Positions 32,211-42,109 of a stretch of 64,000 bases of DNA are shown here, one piece after another. Below the pieces are notes generated by a model. The model saw only the letters and a list, made by a program, of their open reading frames with translations, ran no database searches and had not been told where the DNA came from. The position numbers were made by a program, and so were the translations under genes. Position 1 is the stretch's first letter. The number at the start of each line of letters is the position of its first letter. The DNA is from Sipunculus nudus (Eukaryota > Annelida > Sipuncula > Golfingiida > Sipunculidae). The stretch lies in assembly GCA_026874595.1 (NCBI GenBank), contig CM049318.1, positions 40,776,456-40,840,455 on the forward strand. Reading direction: 5' to 3'.

Positions 32211-34535
32211 AACAATGTACTTTTACATTTGTTTTAATATCGATAATTTAAAAAGGATTTGTTTGACCAAGGACACTCTGCAGATGTAATATATAAGATG
32301 GGAGTGTTTTTTTATTATTATTATATTTCTATTTAAATCTTTGCATATAACATAGTATATAAAGATAAATGAAATATATACTGAAATGGCCTAGGAAATG
32401 ATTTCATCAAACACGGCTTCGGCGGCTAGTTGATTTTTTAAATAATATATTATAGAATATAACTCTTCCATATGATTAAAAAATGTTTTTCCGTGTGTAA
32501 ATGAGTATTTATAAATACAAAGAATTAAGTACAGTCACAAGGCTTTAATTCAATTATGTGACATGATAGTGACTGCACACCAAATGCGCGAGGACTTTAT
32601 TTTCCTGTGAGAACTTACATACGGGTCCTCGCAAACGAAAAGCTGTTAAAGCATTATTAATGCATTAAAAAAGCTGGGAAAACTATGCTGGGTAAGTTTC
32701 TTGAAAGTCCTTAGAAAGAACATTTTGCTTGAAAATTGTTTTGTGTATGTGCCAGCGCCATCTATTGTGAGCTTTGCAAGATGATTAGAAAAGTGTGTAA
32801 GCCAGGTCCTCGATAATATGTTTAAACTCGTTATCCAACCTGTTTAGCGGTATCAGATCTTATTTTTATCGTGAGAAGTTAGAATTAGAACCCTTTATTA
32901 CCATGGCTTTCAGGAATAAACAGGGAAAAAACTAACAGATTTTCTTATCTACATGATAAGTATACTCTCTGATCTGTCAAGTCCAACTGTGAGCAGCTTG
33001 GTTCTAAAGTTTATAATAGACACAAAACGTGTTACATGATAAAATCATTAATCTTTACATCCAGTGTAAATACATATGTAAATATATGTTTATCGTTTGT
33101 ATTTTGTGCTTTGCATTTATTGTATCGAGAGAGAATGTTACATCATATTTTTACATTGTTCATTGATATCTTTCTAATCGTATTGCTCGTGTCTTGTTTC
33201 ATTTTGGTGAAGATTATGAGTTTACATAGAATTACAACATTAATCTAAACATATTATATCTTCACATACTTTATGTACTTTGACTTGTACTCTGATATCC
33301 TATATAATGTTGTGTTTATATAAATCTACAGGAAAGACTGTACATTAGCCTGATTGGCTACTTTTGTAATCCTGGCTACTTATGTTAAAACCAAGTGTGC
33401 TTGATATGCTGATTAGTAGGTCCTCGCTATGACACTTACGACATGACATAAACTGAATGTTCTCGCAGGTTGTCCTCGCAAGTTATGCGCTAAGTCAACG
33501 CATCGTTCTCACGCCTAACCAGCCTTTTTTTCTTTTAAAAATGTGTGCTATGATATATGGGTCTTTACTGATTGTTTTTATCTCATTTTATCTCAGTAGC
33601 ACTTCTTCATCTCCGCAGCAGAACTGCTGGTCCTCGGAAGTGCGGTTTTAAAGCTGGGTCCTCGCGGGTACGTTTATTCGCGTATGGATGTGTGAGTGTA
33701 AGTGCTTTAGAGTACGTGTTTAAAAAGATTTGTTATTCCATTTTATGGAAACCATTAAAAGTTCTTCCTTCTTTCTAACACAACCAAAAAGAAAATATTA
33801 TGTCCACTCTTGAGTTTCTGTGATTACATGTGGGGGTATAAACTGGCCTGGGGGGGGGGGTATATCATCATCCAATATTAATAATAGTAATATTCATCCA
33901 ATTATTGTCTAATGTAAGTATACAAAAAAACATAACTGTTCCAAGATGTCCTCATTTAGGGCATCACATACGCTTGCATAACATTAATGGAACCGTATGG
34001 ACAACCAACAGTTTACACTGTATTCAATTGTGATAAACATTCACAGAGTAAAAGTTGAAAAGTCATCCCTCAATTTGAACTGAAGGTCTTGCGCCAAAAT
34101 GCTGGACTGTAAGTGTGGTATATGTGGAACCATCAAGTATAATTATTTGCAGCACCTGTATCCGATGAATTCAGCAAGTCTCTATTGATCTAACCCTTTT
34201 TGTCACAGGGTTTAAAGTCCATATCTGGAAACAACCCACTTGCTGGTGTTCTTTCTAGCTTAAGGAGGTTTGTGAAGGTGTACATAAAACAGTTGAGGCA
34301 TGAAGGTCTTCGTATCCTGACAGCGTTAGAGAAGGAAGGAGCGCATTAATACCCAAACAGTTCGGGTAGGAGGGTGCCTGTTACGGTATGAAGAACTCTT
34401 TTATTATAACAATCACCCAGTAAGCATTAAAGTAGGCCCATCTATATTTATAATTGTCTCTAACCTCACCAATTTATAAAGGTAGAGCCTATCGGGTTCA
34501 ATAAGACTCCAGGAAGGTTCCAAGTTCCGGTAGGG
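32205..34535. other. Intergenic with recurrent GGTCCTCG words
   Basis: No gene is recognised. GTCCTCG occurs at about 32624, 32805, 33421, 33472, 33632 and 33660, mostly preceded by G and followed by C, suggesting a fragmented interspersed repeat. A G-run is at 33850-33859. Confidence 0.35.
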
Positions 34536-35388
34536 TTAACTGGACGTGCTTTACTTCTGCTCTGTAATTGTTCAGATATTTTTACCTCAATATTCCGTCA
34601 CGTCAGGTATCCAGGACTTAAACATCAGATGTATCTGTATCAGGAACAGTAGTCTGCTACAGGTAAGAGCATCCGGGAGGTCTGGAGGTCTACCGCTCTT
34701 TCTGTCAAAAATTAAATTAAAAGTGAAGTACATGAACTGCGAACTGACACTAAGCGAGCATTAGGTTCCCTTTGGGACAAAATTAATAGCCAACGTAATA
34801 AGTATTTCCTAATAGAACTTTCCTTTGTTTACAAAATGGCGAGCACTTTGGAGTACAGGTGTGAACCACGATCTCTCTGATGTAACCGCTAACAAACGGG
34901 TCACGGTTGAACCAGTGCTTATCAGGTGTAAAGACCTCCCAGGGTCCGCAAAACATGAAAATTACGTAAGCACCGGGGAGTTATATGCGGTGGCAGAAAA
35001 CGTAACTTGTTACGCTTAGCTGTAGGATATCCCGTTTGCCCCAAAGCATACACCCTATAGAGACCCTGGGCTCTTTCACCGGGGGAACCGATAAGCAGGT
35101 GAGAGAACTAGGGGAAGCAGCTGGGTACTAGGCTTGAGAAGGGGCTTGGGATGTTACGCCACGGTGAAGCAATAGTAACCGGCAACTCTCCGTCTCTAAA
35201 CGAAATCGCGTTGCTGTCCCCGGAACACCACAAATTAGAGTCCGGGGTGATCCGTGTTGCTGTCCTTGAATATGTGAAAGGGGCTTAAGACGCTTCCCAA
35301 AGACTGGCAGTATACTCGCAACAGGGCATACTAAAATCCTACATTTGAGACCTTTTGGCCATTTTTGGTGGACTTTAAATATATAGCG
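34536..35388 (+). other. GC-richer block with consensus splice donors
   Basis: This block is clearly less AT-rich than its surroundings and contains CAG|GTAAGA at 34660-34667 and CAG|GTGAGA at 35096-35103. No long open frame or known domain is visible. It could hold non-coding exons of an unseen gene or an old element. Confidence 0.25.
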
Positions 35389-37908
35389 TTTTTTAGCTCA
35401 GCTGACTATAAGTCATCTGAGCTATAGTCGTGGTCCATTGTCCGTCGTCCGTCCGTCCGTCTGTCCGTCTGTCCGTCCGTCCGTCCGTAGATGTGGCACG
35501 TTTTGAAACCGTAAGACCTAGGAATCCAAAATTCGGCATAATGTTAGATGTCCCCAAGATCTCCTACCAATCCGGAAACTGGGTCTTTGCGACTACGTTC
35601 CTTTGAGAAATTAAGGAAAAACCTCAATTTTTTTTAAAACCTATTTTCACACTTCAGGACGGCCTCATATCAAAACCACTCACCGGTTTTTCCTCATATT
35701 TACCATAAATATTCCTCTATATATTTCCTATGTACATGCCAGAAATTATGTCTGTATTGTATAATTTCAAAAAGTTATGGGCCCAAACATAATGCATTTT
35801 GTAAAAAAACAGGAAAGATATTTGTTCATATAACACAAAACATGTTAAAGCTATGGACTTTTTTCCAGTAATATAACTTTAAGTAATCAAAATTAAATTG
35901 TATACCCAAAATTAGATCAAAATCTTTTAAATTTTTTAAAATATTAACAAAAATAAAAAATTGGTACCTTAAATTTTGCCCAACTTTGACCATGGCACGT
36001 TTTTTTTCTGAAAGTACTGTGGATTTAATTTTCACAGCATGTTTTTGTTAGCATTTTGTCTGTTAACACCAAAAATTTGAAACCAGTTGATCAAAAACTG
36101 TAGATTTTATTCAAGTTTTCAAGCACCATGTATTATATTGTTTACATCTTGCAAGAAATCAGCTCCCCAGCTTCAGCTCTCAGTTCCTAAGATTTGGTAT
36201 ACAATTAGATGTTTCCAAAATCCCCTTCCATGCCAAGAATTTGGTCACTAGGACTTAATACCTTCGAGATATTAATGAAAAACTTCATTTTTCCATTAAA
36301 AACCCATTGTTACACTTCAAGACTGCCTAATATCAAAACCACTGATCTGACTGTAATCATATATAATGTACATGTTTTTCTATACATTCTCTATGCACAT
36401 GCCAAAAATGATGTCAGTATTGCGTAATTGTTTTAAGTTATGGGCCCAAACATAATGCACTTTGTAAAAAATCAAGAAATATATTTACTCCCTTAACAAT
36501 GGGATTGCTGAAGCTAGAGATTTTTTTTCAGGGATGTAACATTATTTAATCAAGATTCAATTAAATACCGAAAATTAGTTCTGAATTTTTTAAATTTTAT
36601 AAGTTATTAGTATAAATATAAAATTAGTACCTTAAATTTTGCCCAACTTTGACCATGGCACGTTTGTTTCCTGTGAGCACTGTTGATATAATTTTCATAT
36701 CATGCACACATAAGGATTTAAGCTTTGTTGTTTAGAAAGCTGACAGAAATTGGCCAAAATTTGTAGCTTTTATTAATGTTTTTATGATACCATGTCAGAT
36801 CTTGGCTCTCTCCCGCCCCTCTTGAGTCACCTGTATGTTGACCTTGTTGAACTTTCAGCAAATAATGCATGCTTGAGGCGAAACATTCACTGGGGCTGCC
36901 AGGCAGCTTATGGACAGCCACAGTTGATCCAGGTGTCCAACCCAACTCATCTAGTAGTTTTGACCAACAACATAACAATAAACAATAAATTAATAAATTT
37001 TTATTGGTTTTTAATAACAAATTAAAGAAAAATAGAAAAGGAATTTGTTAGTGTATAATAACAGGAAATTAACTTGCAGTTACTGATGATATAAGAATCT
37101 TGTATTGATGGATAGAATGTCACATATTCCAAATAACACCATGCAGTCACCTATGGTATTTTTCAGTTCAATTTTAATGATAAAAAAGTAATCATATGAG
37201 GGATCATATGAAGGAAATTAATGATAGACAAAGATGCAGTTGATAATATTAATCTAGATTTCTACTTTGTCTAGTGTGTACATTAATGTGAAATTAGTCC
37301 AAAATGAATATATTACATTTATTTTTTTTTTAATATAAATAAAAGCCATAACACCAGATACTTATGATCATTATTTAAATGTGTGAATTTGGTATATTCT
37401 GGATTCTCAACATCATTGTTTGGTGAAAACTGAATAAATACCAGACATGGTGCGAATACTTTGCAATTGTATTTAAATACGAATATGAATATGTACTCCA
37501 TTATAAATTTTTTTGCATGTTATTTTAATAATCATTTCAGTTATATTTCATTTTAAAAAATCATACGATTCTCTTATTATTTTTAATAAAAATTATATTT
37601 GGGACAATATTTGTAATTTTTTTTAATAAATAGTTAAAACTCTTATATTATATGTTCTGCTTATAAGTTATATTGCCAAGTCAAAATCTGTGTGACAGTA
37701 GTTCTCCATTTGTTAATAAATAAATGAAATCAATCCTCTTCCCTGTCTCCAAAGGTACTATCAAAATCATACATAAGCTAAACAGCTACAACTCATAATA
37801 CAGCTTATATTTATTACCACACAAAACCAGCATGTGCCTCATTTTAAATTCATATTTTTTATACCATATATAACAGCTGAGCGCCGTGACCCATAGGTCC
37901 CTTGTTTT
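35389..37908 (+). mobile_element. Hairpin-headed interspersed repeat, copy 3 (about 2.5 kb, both ends present)
   Basis: The head at 35389-35430 has the same stem as copies 1 and 2, followed by GTCC/GTCTG repeats to about 35488. The tail at 37873-37908 is CAGCTGAGCGCCGTGACCC then ATAGGTCCCTTGTTTT. The interior module with CTTCAGGACGGCCTCATATC and TTTGACCATGGCACG is present twice (35520-36010 and 36200-36665), an internal duplication. The minus-strand frame at 37319-37501 corresponds to that in copy 2. No transposase is seen. Confidence 0.65.
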
Positions 37909-37909
37909 A

Positions 37910-38935
37910 TTTTTATTCTGGGTATAAGCCTACAACGCAACGATGGAAGGTGCGCAGCGCATTCGGGGTGTTTGGCGGCTGTGTCCCAAATCAATCGAAG
38001 CCCGCTCCCGGTTGATTTTCGAAGGCATTCAACTACGCATCTTTCTTACCCGGGTGACGTCTACATGTAATTGCATTCAGTATGCGTCGGCCTTTAAAAA
38101 ACAGTTCGGCTAAATAAAAAAAAGGCTTAGCCGAACTGATATGTGTAGAACTTACCCTTCTATAACCAGAAGAATTGACAACATATTTGTAAATGAAAAA
38201 CTCTTATAGATATGGTTATATGGAGCGACACCAATTACATTTCTTGCACAGAATACAGGGAAGTCTCAGTTAAAATCCCAGTAAACAAAGCAGCAAGGGG
38301 TTCGGCCCAGAATTTGGCCCAGAATTCTTACGCTGGATAGACGTTTTGTATGAGGCAAGCGAGAACTGTATTCAGTATAACGGTTGGCTAAAACAAATGT
38401 TCCCAGTTCAAAAGGGCGTATAAGGCAAGTATGGCCCTTTCGCCTCTAGTTTTCGTTGTCGCCCTGGAATTGCCTTCTCTCAAAATAAAACAAAATAAAA
38501 ACATTGAAGGTATACAGCTACCAGACCAGAACTATGATATTTAATACATGAAAAGCGCGCTATATGCTGATGATATTACTCAGTTACTGAAAAATGGAAG
38601 AGATATTACAGAATGGTTCGTATCTTGATAAAATTCAGAAGAACGTCCGGTTAAACACTCAATCTTAAGAAAACAGAGGGCTTGTGGATTGGTAGGAACA
38701 ATACAAGTCTGGACACATATGGCAAAATAAAGTGGAATGTTTACCCTCGTACAAGAATAAAACATTCTAGGCATTTCATTTATAAGCCACACAGCAGCTT
38801 CCAGAATAGAGGTATATTAGAAATCACAGATTGAATCTATTCAACGTGAAATAATAAATGGAAACGAGAAAATGTATCAATTATGTTTAAAGCCATAGTC
38901 GCCAGCTTTATTTAAATCTAATTTATATCATGCAG
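37910..38935 (+). pseudogene. Second L1/Tx1-type LINE remnant, heavily deleted
   Basis: Several pieces of one LINE are joined by deletions: an ORF1-like VWRLCPKSIEARSRLIFEGIQLR segment in part (from about 37970), an endonuclease-like RRIDNIFVNEKLL (about 38169-38208), and RT pieces FLRWIDVLYEASENCIQYNGWL (from about 38325) and YADDIT (38563-38580), followed by an RT thumb-like region to about 38930. RT wording differs from the 20.65-25.07 kb LINE, so it is another lineage. Frames are broken repeatedly. Confidence 0.6.
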
Positions 38936-39029
38936 CAGTGCAGTAGCGGCATTGTCATAATTGGCTGATTAATCAGACAAATGTTAAAATTTCAAATTCA
39001 TTTATCTCATTCTGTAATCATCTCAGTAT

Positions 39030-39338
39030 ATGGAGTGTACTCCGATTTATCGGGAGAGTTCAGTGATTAACCGATTGTGTCACTCTATTCGGGAGAAAAG
39101 AGGACCGGACATAACGTGGCCAATGCATTACGGACCGAAGAGTATATTACTGCACCTGTCAATACATGACCAAGTATTCAGATACCAATTTAAAGACAAT
39201 AAATCCAACCTAAAATCTAAAATAATAAAAGATATATACAATATGTGTCTGTTGCCCCGTCTTTCCCTTCTCCTTGAAGTTACTGAACATGCCAGTGTGC
39301 ACAATGTGATCACACAGAGGCATATTTACGCAGTTTAA
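39030..39338 (+). other. Open frame partly conserved between duplication copies (uncertain)
   Basis: The 102-codon frame includes SIREKRGPDITWPMHYGP. Copy A near 25229 has the in-frame equivalent SIRDKYRSDIMWPLFYEP. Substitutions that keep similar residues hint at former coding constraint, but copy A soon stops. It could be a LINE-derived or other element fragment carried in the duplicated segment. No domain is recognised. Confidence 0.25.
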
Positions 39339-40495
39339 ATATATTTAATATATATTTATATATATTTAATATATTATTTCCTTTCAGTTTATTTACGTTA
39401 CGTGCACCACATCAAATCACTAAGTATGACTGACAATGCAGTAAACAATTTAAGAACAAACTGACGTGCGAGGGAAGATGTATACAGGTTTAGACGTGTT
39501 GCAAGGTCAAGTCGTAAAGCCATCCTGATCGCCTTTTGCCTGTCCGCACATGTATGTTTGAGGAGGCTTTTACGGTGTTTTGCCCTCTATGGTAGGTTTC
39601 AGTCTCCTCTATACTATATCATCTCCAGATGATTCTAGCTATTTCAGTCAGACCAGTCCTGAACCAATAAAGTTGGCATCAAAATAGCTAGTCCTTGGTA
39701 CCTTGATTTGATAATCATTTTTCTGTTAGGAATTTGGGCTTTAATTTTTGTACGTGGGGTTACATGGTTGGCATGAAATTCTTCTCCGTACGAATGAGCA
39801 GAGCCGAAAACAAATTACCCTCATTGAGGTACCATCTTAGCGACAAAGAGCAGACGCAACAAAAGGTTCTTGTGGGGGTTCATTAAAGAATCCTGTATCA
39901 CGTGAAAACATCTTTACTCTGAAAACAGGTTTTAAGAAGGCGCTTTGACTTTGGTTGGAACCATTTTGGTTCTTGAAAAGAAAAACCTCCATGAATTATT
40001 CCTTCTTATAATTTACATTTCATATGAGGTATTAGCTACAGCACAATTATTTATATTTTGGAGTTTATATATTATTGGATCAGAATCATAAAAAAAGAGA
40101 TTTTTACATCTTCATATATCGCTGGCACTGACATTGGGTGGATGATTTTTATGTCATCTTGAGATAAGGAAGAGTAGACTGCATTTAAAGATCATTTGTG
40201 ACTGGGCAATACATTCTCGGAGGTGAACCATCTCTTCATACCAGCTGGGTTATCTTTACGAATATACAGTATAGATATATTTCTTATTTTGCCACATAAA
40301 GTTTTGTCTCATGGCGATTTCAAGTCGGTAAAACATATTTAGAAAATAACATCGCCCTCATGATTTCCTGTGACAAAGTATAATAAAATATATCTCAAAT
40401 ACCACAATAATGGATGTTACCAGTTTATAAACTAACAGCTGTATAATTTTCTCTTTAGATAACTATATTTTATTTGTAGCCTCAAGATAAAAGAC

Positions 40496-40544
40496 ATGTT
40501 GACTGTTGGACTTTGCATACTGATGTCAATCAGTGTAGTGACAG
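40496..40544 (+). CDS. Small secreted cysteine peptide, exon 1 (signal peptide)
   Basis: ATG opens a hydrophobic segment MLTVGLCILMSISVVT typical of a secretory signal peptide. The exon ends in phase 1 at ACAG|GTAACT, a good splice donor. Reading through instead would give a 67-codon frame with no recognisable character. The matching phase-1 acceptor is at 41060-41061. The exon is conserved in duplication copy A (27205), where the donor is weaker. Confidence 0.5.
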
Positions 40545-41061
40545 GTAACTACTTGCAAAAGAAGTTTGCATATAACGTTAGCAAAACTTTCATCTCACGG
40601 ACCTACATTTTTCGTAGATGCAGCTTTCGATCGTATCACATTGTCATCATCAGCAGACTGGCGTGTTTAATTGACAGCAACTCAGGGGTTGTCACGTGAC
40701 AACTAGGATCATTTAACAACAGGTGGCTGAAAATCTGCGAAAGTTCTAGGCCACGTTCACAGTTCAGGGCAGGCCTCAATCGCATTCCTACAGTGACTGT
40801 TGCTGATCCTGTGACACAATCGAAAGCTAAAGCTTAGAAAAGCCCCTAATTTGGGAGTTTTTCTAACGCTATAGAATCTCCAAGAACAGGATCCAACATA
40901 CATAGTTTGGATTTTGCGTACATTTTATATTCGTATTGTTTGATGGTAAACTGTATTTCATATTCGGATAATACTTCAATGTATACCCTGTTAATATCGT
41001 ACTCTCATTCTGAAATATGTTCATCTATTCACCTATCATTTGCTCATGCTACTTCATTTAG

Positions 41062-41231
41062 TAACCAGCGATCCAAGTGTCATAAAACATATACGTCAGC
41101 ATGGGATCGCTCAAAAGAGTTGTGTGGATTTGTGCGGGCGTCAGTTCCATCCTAAATGTACCAGTATCCTAATAGACAAAGGTGTATGCAAGCTTTTGGA
41201 AGAACTGGACAAAGAAGAGGCTGTCCAGTGA
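41062..41231 (+). CDS. Small secreted cysteine peptide, exon 2 (mature peptide)
   Basis: The acceptor CTACTTCATTTAG is followed by a frame that completes the codon split in exon 1 and runs 55 further residues to TGA at 41229-41231. Cysteines sit at residues 20, 24, 32 and 42 of this exon (C-X3-C-X7-C-X9-C), embedded in SCVDLCGRQFHPKC; the C-terminus is acidic (LLEELDKEEAVQ). The total precursor would be about 72 residues: signal, short linker with HIRQHG, then a two-disulfide-sized domain. Such architecture fits a secreted defence, toxin-like, hormone-like or matrix peptide, but no family is recognised and no function is claimed. Expression is unproven; the intact splice phase and the loss of this exon in copy A are the main evidence. 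Confidence 0.45.
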
Positions 41232-41259
41232 CAAAGCAAGGTTTGTTATATATTTTGTT

Positions 41260-41630
41260 ACGGAAACATTTTGCACAGGGGAAAATATTGGGCCGATTCT
41301 AGGTTCGAAACCATGTCGGTGGCGCTCATGTCTGGCGTTCCAAACGCTTCGCTAGAAAAGCAAGCTGTACTAGCGAAACAGTTCGGTCCGCTTTTATGTC
41401 ACCCCGTAACACACCCTCTCTTAAGAACGTTCTGCCATCAGAACAAGATTAACTATCCCAGGAGTCACACTTTTGGTGAACTAGGTGGCGGTATTTACTC
41501 AATTACTTCAAACCACCATTCCCCGGCCCCCATTGTTTGGTGTAATCCCGAACGAGTCCCCATTTGTTTCGGAAACATTTTGCTCAGGGGAAAATACTGG
41601 GCCGATCCTAGGTTCAAACCCAAGTCCATG

Positions 41631-41632
<2 letters not shown>
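41260..41632 (+). repeat. Insertion flanked by direct repeats of about 63 bp
   Basis: CGGAAACATTTTGCACAGGG (41261) recurs as CGGAAACATTTTGCTCAGGG (41570), each continuing through AAAATA(T/C)TGGGCCGAT to a TAGGTTC(G/A)AA(A/C)CC word resembling a tRNA B box. The spacing is about 309 bp. It is absent from duplication copy A. It may be two tandem SINE-like units or a small repeat insertion. Confidence 0.5.

Positions 41633-41635
<3 letters not shown>

Positions 41636-41672
<37 letters not shown>
41636..41672. repeat. (TA)n microsatellite
   Basis: Perfect TA run followed by CACACTGACACACACC; equivalent in position to the run at 27717-27791. Confidence 0.95.
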
Positions 41673-41676
<4 letters not shown>

Positions 41677-42109
41677 TGACACACACCCTCAAACACACAC
41701 ATGGTAATGGCTACCGGTCAAGTACCTCCTTATGTCGTTGTGATACATTATATGTATATTACCAACATACAATGTACAAAAATTACCAGTATAAATAGGT
41801 TTGGATGTGTTTAAGTCCGAAAAATCTCCGCCATATATATGAATTATCTCGTGAGACGGAAAACCCTCATGTCAAAAGTCCGACATCAGTATTGAAAAAG
41901 ACATGACAAAATGACGTCGCCATTACAATTGATTAAATTTGTACTGCACATGTATAAGTCACTTATTTTTGCTTGTTATTTTCTGTTATCATTATCTGAT
42001 TTTGTTAATTAATTAGAGATAACGTATATATATTCTTCCAGAATTTGTTGTAAGTAAACCAACGCTAGTCATTTGATACAGCTCTTAATTTCCATATTTT
42101 AGGTATGAG

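Larger units (their letters stand above)
38960..41850 (+). repeat. Segmental duplication, copy B
   Basis: Counterpart of 25180-27960, sharing the same series of landmarks. It lacks the SINE and the 33-bp expansion of copy A, keeps the complete second peptide exon, and has an extra insertion between the peptide stop and the (TA)n tract (41260-41632). Confidence 0.75.

Noticed and set aside
41271-41798. 175-codon plus frame
   Set aside because: Crosses the direct repeats and the (TA)n microsatellite; no domain.
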